A DNA stretch of 40,157 bases from Paludibacter sp. Lineage in GTDB: Bacteria; Bacteroidota; Bacteroidia; Bacteroidales; Paludibacteraceae. The stretch spans positions 1 through 40,157 of the forward strand of contig JAQTUE010000038.1 in NCBI GenBank assembly GCA_028710415.1, written 5' to 3'. Made by a program: the position numbers and the translations under genes. Positions 34,141 through 40,157 of the stretch are shown piece by piece (positions within the stretch are counted from its first letter, which is position 1; every line of letters begins with the position of its first letter). Below the pieces are notes generated by a model. It ran no database searches. It saw nothing but the letters and a program-made list of their open reading frames with translations, and was not told where the DNA came from.

Positions 34141-34238
34141 AACCAAGAGACAAGAACCAAGAGACAAGAACCAAGAGACAAGATTCAAGATTCAAGACTC
34201 AAGACTCAATGCCCAAGACTCAATGCTCAATGCTCAAT
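34141..34238. repeat. fourteen tandem 7-bp repeats, pattern nnnCAAG/T
   Basis: Fourteen consecutive heptamers, each with CAA at positions 4-6: AACCAAG and AGACAAG alternating three times, then ATTCAAG twice, ACTCAAG, ACTCAAT, GCCCAAG, ACTCAAT and GCTCAAT twice. It lies between the rpmA terminator and the serS ATG. A serS promoter is not recognisable in it. Confidence 0.9.
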
Positions 34239-34255
34239 ACTAAATAACAAAAGAG

Positions 34256-35527
34256 ATGCTTACACTCAAATATATCACAGAGAATACCGAGGAAGTAATT
34301 GCCCGATTAGCAATAAAAAATTACGATGGTTCGGCCATCATAGCTCAGGTAGTAGAACTTGACAATTTGCGTAAAACGACACAGGTTCAGGTGGACACCG
34401 CTTCAGCAGAATTAAATATTTTGTCTAAGGAGATCGGGTTGTTATTCAAACAGGGCAAACAGACTGAAGCTGAACTGGCTAAGGAAAAAACAGTTGAATT
34501 GAAGGAAACCATTAAGACTCTTGGTGACCAACAAGCTGCAGTTGAGCTGAAACTAAACGAATTGCTGGTACAAATTCCTAATTTACCACATTCGAGCGTT
34601 CCTGCCGGGAAGCATGCGGAAGATAACCTTACTGAACGTACAGGTGGTAAAATGCCTAATCTGCCTGTAGGTGCAGTTCCTCATTGGGATTTAGCTAAGA
34701 AATATGATCTGATTGATTTTGAGTTAGGAGTAAAAATATCAGGTGCCGGATTCCCTGTTTATAAAGGAAAAGGAGCACGGTTGCAACGTGCATTGATAAA
34801 CTTCTTCCTGGACAATGCGCTTGAGGCAGGTTATCTTGAAATACAACCCCCTTATGTGGTGAATGCCGCGTCAGGATATGGAACAGGTCAACTGCCGGAT
34901 AAAGAAGGACAAATGTACCATTGTGATGTGGATGATTTGTATCTGATACCGACTGCTGAAGTTCCGGTGACAAATATCTACCGTGATGTAATTCTGAACG
35001 AGAACGAACTTCCCATTAAAAATACGGCTTATTCAGCTTGTTTTCGTAGGGAAGCAGGTTCATACGGAAAAGATGTACGTGGATTAAATCGCTTGCACCA
35101 ATTTGATAAGGTGGAGATTGTGCAAATACAACATCCTGACAAATCGTATGAAACGTTGGACCAAATGGTTAATTACGTTCAGACTCTGGTTGAAAAACTT
35201 GAACTTCCGTGGCGTATTCTTCGTCTTTGTGGTGGTGATATGAGTTTTACCTCTGCACTTACTTTCGATTTTGAAGTATATTCAGCAGCCCAGGAACGCT
35301 GGTTGGAAGTAAGCTCTGTTTCGAACTTCGAAAGCTATCAGGCTAACCGTTTGAAATGCCGTTTCAGGACTGCCGATAAGAAAACCCAACTGGTGCATAC
35401 CTTAAATGGAAGTGCAATGGCCTTGCCGCGCATTGTGGCGGCTTTGTTGGAGAATAATCAAACTCCGGAAGGTATTCGTATTCCAAAAGCTTTAATTCCT
35501 TATACGGGCTTTGATATGATTTCTTAA
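34256..35527 (+). CDS. serS: serine--tRNA ligase
   Basis: A 423-residue class II synthetase that charges tRNA-Ser. The N-terminal half (about 1-110) is the long helical hairpin that reads the tRNA variable arm. The catalytic core shows LIPTAEVPVTNIYRD, motif 2 as CFRREAGSYGKDVRGLNRLHQFDKVE, and motif 3 as LNGSAMALPRIVAALLENNQ. A short-repeat tract precedes the ATG, and another begins right at the stop codon. Length is normal for the family. Confidence 0.97.
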   Translation: MLTLKYITENTEEVIARLAIKNYDGSAIIAQVVELDNLRKTTQVQVDTASAELNILSKEIGLLFKQGKQTEAELAKEKTVELKETIKTLGDQQAAVELKLNELLVQIPNLPHSSVPAGKHAEDNLTERTGGKMPNLPVGAVPHWDLAKKYDLIDFELGVKISGAGFPVYKGKGARLQRALINFFLDNALEAGYLEIQPPYVVNAASGYGTGQLPDKEGQMYHCDVDDLYLIPTAEVPVTNIYRDVILNENELPIKNTAYSACFRREAGSYGKDVRGLNRLHQFDKVEIVQIQHPDKSYETLDQMVNYVQTLVEKLELPWRILRLCGGDMSFTSALTFDFEVYSAAQERWLEVSSVSNFESYQANRLKCRFRTADKKTQLVHTLNGSAMALPRIVAALLENNQTPEGIRIPKALIPYTGFDMIS

Positions 35528-35622
35528 GTTGATTAAGTTGATTAAGTTGATTGGTTGATTAAGTCAAATGGTTGATTAAGTTAATTAGTTGATTATGTTA
35601 AATGGTTGAATCAGATAACTAA
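35528..35622 (+). repeat. tandem 8-9 bp repeats (GTTGATTAA-like) after serS
   Basis: The first unit begins at the base after the serS stop. Units read GTTGATTAA, GTTGATTAA, GTTGATTG, GTTGATTAA, GTCAAATG, GTTGATTAA, GTTAATTA, GTTGATTAT, then decay. Unit length alternates between 8 and 9 bases. Confidence 0.88.
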
Positions 35623-35642
35623 GTCGAAAATGTATAGATAGT

Positions 35643-35687
35643 AAAACAGAAAAGGTCGTTTGCATTGCAAACGACCTTTTCTGTTTT
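35643..35687. terminator. bidirectional hairpin between serS and ruvC
   Basis: Bases 35643-35664 and 35666-35687 are perfect reverse complements around one central base (the loop would open the innermost pairs). A GC-containing core (AGGTCG) is flanked by A and T runs, so it can act for both convergent genes. Confidence 0.85.
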
Positions 35688-35728
35688 TACTGTTGATTTT
35701 AAAAAATCACTCTACATGCCATACTTGC

Positions 35729-35854
35729 CCAATCAATCCAATTATCCAATTATCCAATTATCCAATTAACCAATCAACCCAATCAACCCAATCAACCCAA
35801 TCAACCAATTAACTCAGTCAACTAATTAACTAATTAACTAATTAACCAATTAAC
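35729..35854 (-). repeat. tandem 8-9 bp repeats (GTTAATTA / GTTGATTGG) after ruvC
   Basis: Read on the minus strand, the first unit begins directly after the ruvC stop. Units are GTTAATTG, GTTAATTA three times, GTTGACTGA, GTTAATTG, GTTGATTGG three times, GTTGATTG, GTTAATTG, GATAATTG three times and a last decayed unit. It is the same family and the same orientation relative to the gene as the tract after serS. With the hairpin it fills the whole 327-bp spacer. Confidence 0.88.
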
Positions 35855-36430
35855 TTACTCAACTACCCTTGGTTTCTTGACTTTATCTTCATTTTTGGCA
35901 ATGAAATCTTTCCATCCTGAATAGGCATTCTCAGTAGAGGGCCTGCCTGCTTGCAGGAAATGGCAATAAGCTGCTGCCAATCCATCGGTAGCATCTAGTT
36001 GAGGGAGCATATTCTCAAGTGGAATCTTCAGGATACGGCGTAGCATGTCTGCTACTTGTTCCTTGGAAGCACTACCGCTCCCGGTGATGGCCATTTTTAT
36101 TTTCAACGGAGCATATTCAGTAATTGGAATATCCCGGTATAAGGCAGCTGACATAGCGACTCCCTGTGCACGTCCAAGCTTTAACATGGACTGAACGTTC
36201 TTTCCGAAGAAGGGAGCTTCAATGGCCAGGCAATCCGGGTGGAATTCATCGATAAGTGAAAGAGTACGCACAAAGATCCGTTGTAGCTTCAAGTAATGGT
36301 TGCTGTACTTTTTCAGGTCTAGTACACCCATTGCCAGCATCTCGGTTTTATTGCCCGTTACTTTCAGGATGCCATACCCCATGATGGTTGTACCGGGGTC
36401 AATGCCTAATATGATTTGTTCTTTTATCAT
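35855..36430 (-). CDS. ruvC: crossover junction endodeoxyribonuclease RuvC
   Basis: A 191-residue Holliday-junction resolvase that cuts four-way junctions during recombination and repair. The four catalytic acids are visible: Asp11 (LGIDPGT), Glu71 (LAIEAPFFGKN), Asp146 and Asp149 (QLDATDGLAAAYCH). The C-terminal 25 residues are basic and specific to the group. It is 3 bases after the DUF4286 gene, so the two are co-transcribed. The repeat tract starts at its stop. Confidence 0.96.
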   Translation of the reverse strand: MIKEQIILGIDPGTTIMGYGILKVTGNKTEMLAMGVLDLKKYSNHYLKLQRIFVRTLSLIDEFHPDCLAIEAPFFGKNVQSMLKLGRAQGVAMSAALYRDIPITEYAPLKIKMAITGSGSASKEQVADMLRRILKIPLENMLPQLDATDGLAAAYCHFLQAGRPSTENAYSGWKDFIAKNEDKVKKPRVVE

Positions 36431-36433
36431 AGC

Positions 36434-36739
36434 TTATTCCACCACTTCCAGTACAGTAGTAAAGAAAATTACCTCTGTCCCGAATTGTTGGGAGCATTTT
36501 TCCTGAAAAAGCTGACTATATTCCTTATTCCATAATTTCAGAGTATGCATGTCCAGTACATGAAATTGAACTGAAAAGGATGTGCCATCCTGCTCAGCAC
36601 TGGTAATCACCCTTGCAACCTGAGGTTGTGTGAAATAAGTCGATTCAAGCATAAACGGAATATGCTGCTCCCTGACCCATTTAAGCCAGATGCCATGTAC
36701 TTTATCCGAGACGAGGTAGGTTGTGTTAAATATGAGCAT
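36434..36739 (-). CDS. DUF4286 family protein
   Basis: A 101-residue small protein that I recognise as DUF4286, a family found next to ruvC in Bacteroidetes. It starts MLIFNTTYLVSDKVHGIWLKWV and contains FSVQFHVLDMHTLKLW and FQEKCSQQFG, which suggest a ferredoxin-like alpha/beta fold. Function is unknown. It lies 3 bases upstream of ruvC. No signal peptide or membrane segment. Confidence 0.85.
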   Translation of the reverse strand: MLIFNTTYLVSDKVHGIWLKWVREQHIPFMLESTYFTQPQVARVITSAEQDGTSFSVQFHVLDMHTLKLWNKEYSQLFQEKCSQQFGTEVIFFTTVLEVVE

Positions 36740-36882
36740 AGTTATTATTTACAATTTAAACATCCGTCAAATGCCGGACAAGTAGTACAATTTACTATTG
36801 ATTTTCAAATAGAATATGCCTGGTTTTCCAAAAATGATTGATAAACCAATACTATATTGCATTTCATGAAAATAATATTTAG

Positions 36883-36890
36883 CAAAAGTA
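36883..36890 (-). promoter_or_regulatory. possible -7 box for the DUF4286-ruvC operon
   Basis: The minus strand reads TACTTTTG, matching TAnnTTTG. It is about 145 bases upstream of the ATG, which is long, and no good -33 TTTG is present. It is back-to-back with the tRNA promoter, 22 bases apart. Confidence 0.35.
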
Positions 36891-36912
36891 CGCATAATTT
36901 CCAAAACTTTCT

Positions 36913-36920
36913 TACCTTTG
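36913..36920 (+). promoter_or_regulatory. Bacteroidetes -7 box for tRNA-Ala
   Basis: TACCTTTG matches TAnnTTTG, 24 bases upstream of the first base of the tRNA. Confidence 0.55.
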
Positions 36921-36944
36921 CGCTGCAATTTCAAAATCACACAC

Positions 36945-37018
36945 GGGGGTTTAGCTCATCTGGCTAGAGCGCGACACTGGCAGTGTCGAGGTGACCGGTT
37001 CGAGTCCGGTAATCTCCA
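36945..37018 (+). tRNA. tRNA-Ala (anticodon GGC)
   Basis: A full cloverleaf can be drawn. The acceptor stem is GGGGGTT with AATCTCC, including the G3-U70 pair that marks alanine. The D arm is GCTC/GAGC. The anticodon stem is CGACA/TGTCG with loop CTGGCAG, so the anticodon is GGC at 36979-36981. The variable loop has 5 bases, and the T arm is ACCGG/CCGGT with loop TTCGAGT. The discriminator is A. The CCA end is not encoded. Confidence 0.95.
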
Positions 37019-37060
37019 CAACAAAGGCTTATTGAGTAATCAATAGGCCTTTGTTGTTTT
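37019..37060 (+). terminator. rho-independent terminator of tRNA-Ala
   Basis: Bases 37019-37035 pair with 37040-37056 (17 bp with one T-G pair, 4-base loop) and are followed by TTTT. It begins one base after the tRNA. Confidence 0.85.
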
Positions 37061-37070
37061 ATGGCAGATG

Positions 37071-37099
37071 AAAAAAGGCCAGACTCTCATCTGACCTTT
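37071..37099 (-). terminator. rho-independent terminator of the TonB-dependent receptor
   Basis: On the minus strand AAAGGTCAGA (37099-37090) pairs with TCTGGCCTTT (37083-37074), ten pairs with one T-G, around a 6-base loop, then a T run. It lies 23 bases past the receptor stop and shows that the receptor gene is alone in its transcript. Confidence 0.8.
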
Positions 37100-37121
37100 A
37101 ATACTTTAATGCATTCTCTTT

Positions 37122-39590
37122 TTAAAACTTCAGGGTAATACCTGCCAGGAAATTAATTCCCGCCTGTGGATAACATCCAAAATAGTTATTGACGGGAGAA
37201 TTTTTATCATATACAGGATTATCCGGAGTCGCTGCAATAGTTGGAGCACTCCAGGCATTGCTGATATACATCGTATTAAATAAATTATTAACCAATACGG
37301 TGAAGTCTAAACCCCGAATCCCTTTCACGGGTAGCGAATAGGATAAACGAAGATTATTCAAAAAATAATCGGGTAACCTGCGATCATTCAGACCGGAATT
37401 GTCGACATATTGTTTCCCTACATAGATAGATTGCAATGCCATCTCAAAATTGTTTTTCGAGAATGTAATCAGACTGTTTCCCAAAAAGTCAGGTGTATAG
37501 GCAATCGGTGTGGAATGATACAGATTGGTAACACTTTGACCTGTAGGATTCCAGTTTTCATCAACAACATTCACAGTTTCCACAAAATCGATGATACGAT
37601 TGTGACTGAAAGTGGCGGTAAGATCCCAGCGCAACCAGTCGATCGGCTTAATGCTTCCCATTAATTCTATTCCTGAACGGTAACTTGCCTTGATGTTCTC
37701 AGTCAATGCTTCGCCGATATCATTAATTTTACCGGTTAAGACTAACTGGTCATGATAATACATGAAATAAGCATTCGCCCCGAATGAATAAACTTCATTA
37801 TGAAATTTATAACCAAGTTCCGTATCATATAATCTTTCTGGTTTAGGCCATGTAGTAGCCGAGCCATCGGTATAATTGGTACGTGTAGGTTCCCGGTTGG
37901 CAATGGCAAAGGATGCAAATAAATCATTGTTTATATTGGGACGGTAATACACGCCGGCTTTCGGGTTGAAGAAATTGAATTTCTTGTCAACATTTAATAC
38001 CTGCATGGCATTTATGGCATCATCCCAGTTATCGTTGGTCCCCTGAAGCCGGTAAGTCACCCTGCGGTATTGCAAATCAGCGTATACATTCAATTTAGGA
38101 CTCAATTCGTAATTAGCTTTCAAATAAACATTACCATCCCACTTCGTTACGTTGCTCCGATAGTATTCCGTGCCCGGAAGCAAATCACCAAGATAATTTT
38201 TTACCCAGATTACCTCGCCCCAGTGTTTGCCCCAATAACCATTCAGGGCACCACCCAGCTGGGCATTAAATTTGTTTTTCTGATAATTAAACGAAAAAAC
38301 TCCACCTCCAAAGTCATTCCCCATTTTCTTCTGACGAACCAGATCAGTGTCGCTCACAAGAACACCATTATTACTATACGGAAGTAGGCCATAGTTTTTC
38401 AAGGTTTCATCCTTTTTGTATTCCTCGTAATATCCATCACCACGGGTATAATGTAATCCCATATTCAGACTTAATTCAGGCGAGAATACATGGGCTCCAA
38501 GCAGTTGGTAATTCTTTTGAATGTAGTTATCCGTTTGGTTTTTGTAATACAATGGATTCCCGTTGGCATCATCGCCCATGTACCCGCATGGGTTGTGGGT
38601 GCGTGGATATTCCAGTTTTGGCAGCACGTATGAATCTATTCCGTCCCAGGCATGGTAAGTCTTTTCAGTACCACCAAATGTAATCAATTTCAGGGTTGTT
38701 TTTTCACTGTAATAACCCGCTTGGATAAAGTAAGAACTCATATCCACCGATGCACGGTCGATATACCCATCTGACTTTATGGACGATAAACGCGTATCGA
38801 TGGCCCAGTGTCCGTTTATCAAACCTGAGCTCGCTTTCACGGTATTCTTTTGAGAATTAAACGATCCATATGAAGACGAAATCTCACCCGAAGCTTTTGA
38901 AGCATAATTTTCGGTTTGCATATTGATATTTGCTCCAAAGGCTCCCGCGCCATTGGTTGAAGTGCCGACTCCACGTTGTACCTGAACACTTTCCAGCGAC
39001 GAAGTAAAATCGGGAACATCCACCCAATAGGCACCTTGTTCATCGGCATCATTGTATGGGATGCCATTCATTGTTACATTGATGCGTGAAGCATCAGTAC
39101 CTCGGATTCTGAAATTGGTATAGCCAATCCCCGTCCCGGCATCCGACGAAGCAACAAACGATGGAGTTTGTGACAGCATATACGGTATGTCCTGGCCAAG
39201 ATTGGTTTTTGATAAAGTCTCCTTGTTAATGTTAGTGTAAGCTACCGGCGATTTGTCTGTCGCTCGAAGCGACTTCACTGTAACTTCGTTAATCGAATGC
39301 GCTTTTGTCCTTAGCTTTACGATTAAGTCCTGGTCAACTGATTCCTGTTGAATCTCTGTTTCGTAACCGATATAGGATACTTCCAGATTGTAATTCTTTC
39401 TGGTGAGTCCTTCAAATCTGAATGACCCATCTTTCTGGGAGGTTTGCACTTGTGCACTGTTCTGAATAGCAACAGTGGCACCAACTAAAGCATTCCCGTT
39501 TTCGTCCAGTACTTTCCCTTTCAGGGTGTGTTGGGCAGAAACGGTAACAACTGATAACAGCATATATGCTGCAATAAAAATTTGTCTCAT
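37122..39590 (-). CDS. TonB-dependent receptor, probable thiamin uptake
   Basis: An 822-residue outer-membrane receptor. It has a signal peptide ending VSAQ (residue 20) and a CarboxypepD_reg domain at 22-90 (LKGKVLDENGNALVGATVAIQ). The plug is at about 105-225 (DIPYMLSQTPSFVASSDAGTG, RIRGTDASRINVTMNGIPYND, VQRGVGTSTNGAGAFGANI). A 22-strand-type barrel ends in the final strand FLAGITLKF. A TPP riboswitch lies in its leader, which argues that it takes up thiamin or a thiamin precursor, like the OMR1 receptors known from Bacteroidetes. No PnuT-type permease or thiamin kinase gene follows; a terminator comes directly after. The ligand is inferred from regulation, not from the protein sequence. 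Confidence 0.9.
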   Translation of the reverse strand: MRQIFIAAYMLLSVVTVSAQHTLKGKVLDENGNALVGATVAIQNSAQVQTSQKDGSFRFEGLTRKNYNLEVSYIGYETEIQQESVDQDLIVKLRTKAHSINEVTVKSLRATDKSPVAYTNINKETLSKTNLGQDIPYMLSQTPSFVASSDAGTGIGYTNFRIRGTDASRINVTMNGIPYNDADEQGAYWVDVPDFTSSLESVQVQRGVGTSTNGAGAFGANINMQTENYASKASGEISSSYGSFNSQKNTVKASSGLINGHWAIDTRLSSIKSDGYIDRASVDMSSYFIQAGYYSEKTTLKLITFGGTEKTYHAWDGIDSYVLPKLEYPRTHNPCGYMGDDANGNPLYYKNQTDNYIQKNYQLLGAHVFSPELSLNMGLHYTRGDGYYEEYKKDETLKNYGLLPYSNNGVLVSDTDLVRQKKMGNDFGGGVFSFNYQKNKFNAQLGGALNGYWGKHWGEVIWVKNYLGDLLPGTEYYRSNVTKWDGNVYLKANYELSPKLNVYADLQYRRVTYRLQGTNDNWDDAINAMQVLNVDKKFNFFNPKAGVYYRPNINNDLFASFAIANREPTRTNYTDGSATTWPKPERLYDTELGYKFHNEVYSFGANAYFMYYHDQLVLTGKINDIGEALTENIKASYRSGIELMGSIKPIDWLRWDLTATFSHNRIIDFVETVNVVDENWNPTGQSVTNLYHSTPIAYTPDFLGNSLITFSKNNFEMALQSIYVGKQYVDNSGLNDRRLPDYFLNNLRLSYSLPVKGIRGLDFTVLVNNLFNTMYISNAWSAPTIAATPDNPVYDKNSPVNNYFGCYPQAGINFLAGITLKF

Positions 39591-39654
39591 AGCAAATTAA
39601 TTAAATGAGTTAATAAATTTGATTTTGAGAGCCTAAAAAGATACGGATGAATTA

Positions 39655-39732
39655 GTCTTATTCCCTTCGCGGAATTACCCGTGCAGGTTCTAAGGGTATG
39701 ATCTCAGCCCGAAATATTAAGGCACCCCATTA
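39655..39732 (-). promoter_or_regulatory. TPP riboswitch (THI element)
   Basis: Read on the minus strand the element shows the conserved parts in order: GGGGTGCC (39728-39721), GGGCTGAGAT with CATACCC (near 39711-39694), GAACCTG (39690-39684), then GGGTAATTCCGCGAAGGGAA (39680-39661). These are the P1/P2, P3 and P4/P5 parts of the thiamin pyrophosphate aptamer. It ends about 65 bases before the receptor ATG. I do not see a clear intrinsic terminator between aptamer and ATG, so control may act on translation. Confidence 0.95.
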
Positions 39733-39792
39733 TAATTATATGTAAAAAGAAAGAAAAACAACCCTGGAAGCGGGTCGAATTCCTTTCGGGTA

Positions 39793-39800
39793 CAAAGATA
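39793..39800 (-). promoter_or_regulatory. Bacteroidetes -7 box for the riboswitch-receptor transcript
   Basis: The minus strand reads TATCTTTG, matching TAnnTTTG, about 60 bases upstream of the aptamer. The 39733-40019 stretch holds no gene that I can see. Confidence 0.5.
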
Positions 39801-39998
39801 CACAAAAAGGTTGGATTTTGACCTATCCCTGCAACATTCCTGAAAATTGAAAGTCCTTAAACTGTTAATTATGTATTCCTAAAAATGATACAACAGACAC
39901 TAAAACTTGCCTGATTTATGGAACTTAAATATCCTATATTCTTGTCAGGAAAGATGATATGTTCCCATGTACTGAAACATGGAAAATTATATTAATCA

Positions 39999-40030
39999 TT
40001 GTTGAATAATTGGTTAAAGTTATTCAACAA
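39999..40030 (-). repeat. 11-bp inverted repeat at the PhzF stop codon
   Basis: TTGTTGAATAA (39999-40009) and TTATTCAACAA (40020-40030) are exact reverse complements with a 10-base loop. The right arm contains the minus-strand stop codon. No T run follows on the minus strand, so it is at best a weak terminator. Confidence 0.6.
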
Positions 40031-40157
40031 AGATTTCCCCGGTTAAATAATGTCTTGCCTGTCCGCTTATTTCTACCCGGTCTGTCAGATAAGTGCAGGT
40101 TAAATGTCCCTTCCGATCGGAAAGTTGAATGGCCGTTAAGGTCGTTTTCTTTAATTT
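40020..40157 (-). CDS. PhzF family isomerase, C-terminal end (5' part outside window)
   Basis: The last 45 codons of a minus-strand gene run to the window edge without a stop. The peptide ends RKGHLTCTYLTDRVEISGQ followed by ARHYLTGEIFVE. This matches the C-terminal pattern of PhzF-like proteins (a Gly-x-Leu-x-Cys strand, then DRVxIxGxAxxYLxGE). PhzF proteins have a DapF-like fold and catalyse isomerisation of small metabolites; the substrate of this one is unknown. The start lies outside the window, so length and active-site residues cannot be judged. Confidence 0.6.
   Translation of the reverse strand, partial: KLKKTTLTAIQLSDRKGHLTCTYLTDRVEISGQARHYLTGEIFVE

Noticed and set aside
34141..34238. 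CRISPR-like or protein-coding repeat
   Set aside because: Period is only 7 bp without spacers, and no open frame with start codon uses it.
36626..36841. Plus-strand frame opposite the DUF4286 gene
   Set aside because: It overlaps a family-recognised gene and extends into the spacer with no motif of its own.

Overview
The window looks like chromosomal DNA of a member of the Bacteroidota, most likely order Bacteroidales. It is AT-rich. Promoters fit the Bacteroidetes form (TTTG, about 19 bases, TAnnTTTG), and Shine-Dalgarno sequences are scarce. It carries the type IX secretion genes porU and porV, a CarboxypepD_reg/TonB-dependent receptor, a secreted FISUMP protein and the run rex-FAH-porU-porV-ispF. 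No phage, plasmid, IS element or CRISPR array is visible. Genus cannot be set from the sequence alone.

Left part (1-13,050): surface polysaccharide genes. On the plus strand are a partial UDP-sugar 2-epimerase, two glycosyltransferases and a SAM methyltransferase. A perfect 33-bp hairpin separates them from a convergent gene for a 1353-residue secreted FISUMP/Fn3-like repeat protein. Next comes a minus-strand operon of two SDR sugar-nucleotide enzymes (one LegB-like) and a nucleotidyltransferase. A plus-strand GT4 glycosyltransferase and a minus-strand Wzx-type flippase follow. Together they would make sugar nucleotides, build a decorated glycan and flip it across the inner membrane.

Middle part (13,050-25,600): leuS, yitT and the flippase form a minus-strand run. 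Divergent from leuS are rex and an FAH-family enzyme (ATGA overlap), then porU, porV and ispF. A roughly 980-bp gene-free stretch follows. It holds an unusual array of 11-bp repeats arranged head-to-head around a palindrome. Beyond it lies a peroxiredoxin gene with a full Bacteroidetes promoter.

Right part (25,600-40,157): an outer-membrane protein fusing a barrel-like domain to a PagL-like lipid A deacylase; comM; a VOC/SRPBCC pair; an AraC-SnoaL-YceI-extradiol dioxygenase run; rplU-rpmA; serS; convergent ruvC with a DUF4286 gene; tRNA-Ala(GGC); a TonB-dependent receptor behind a TPP riboswitch (probable thiamin uptake); and the 3' end of a PhzF-family gene cut by the window edge. Several intergenic spaces here carry tandem 7-9 bp repeats. 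In three cases these start at or next to a stop codon and read GTT... in the direction of transcription.

All calls come from reading motifs and base pairing by eye; no database search was run.
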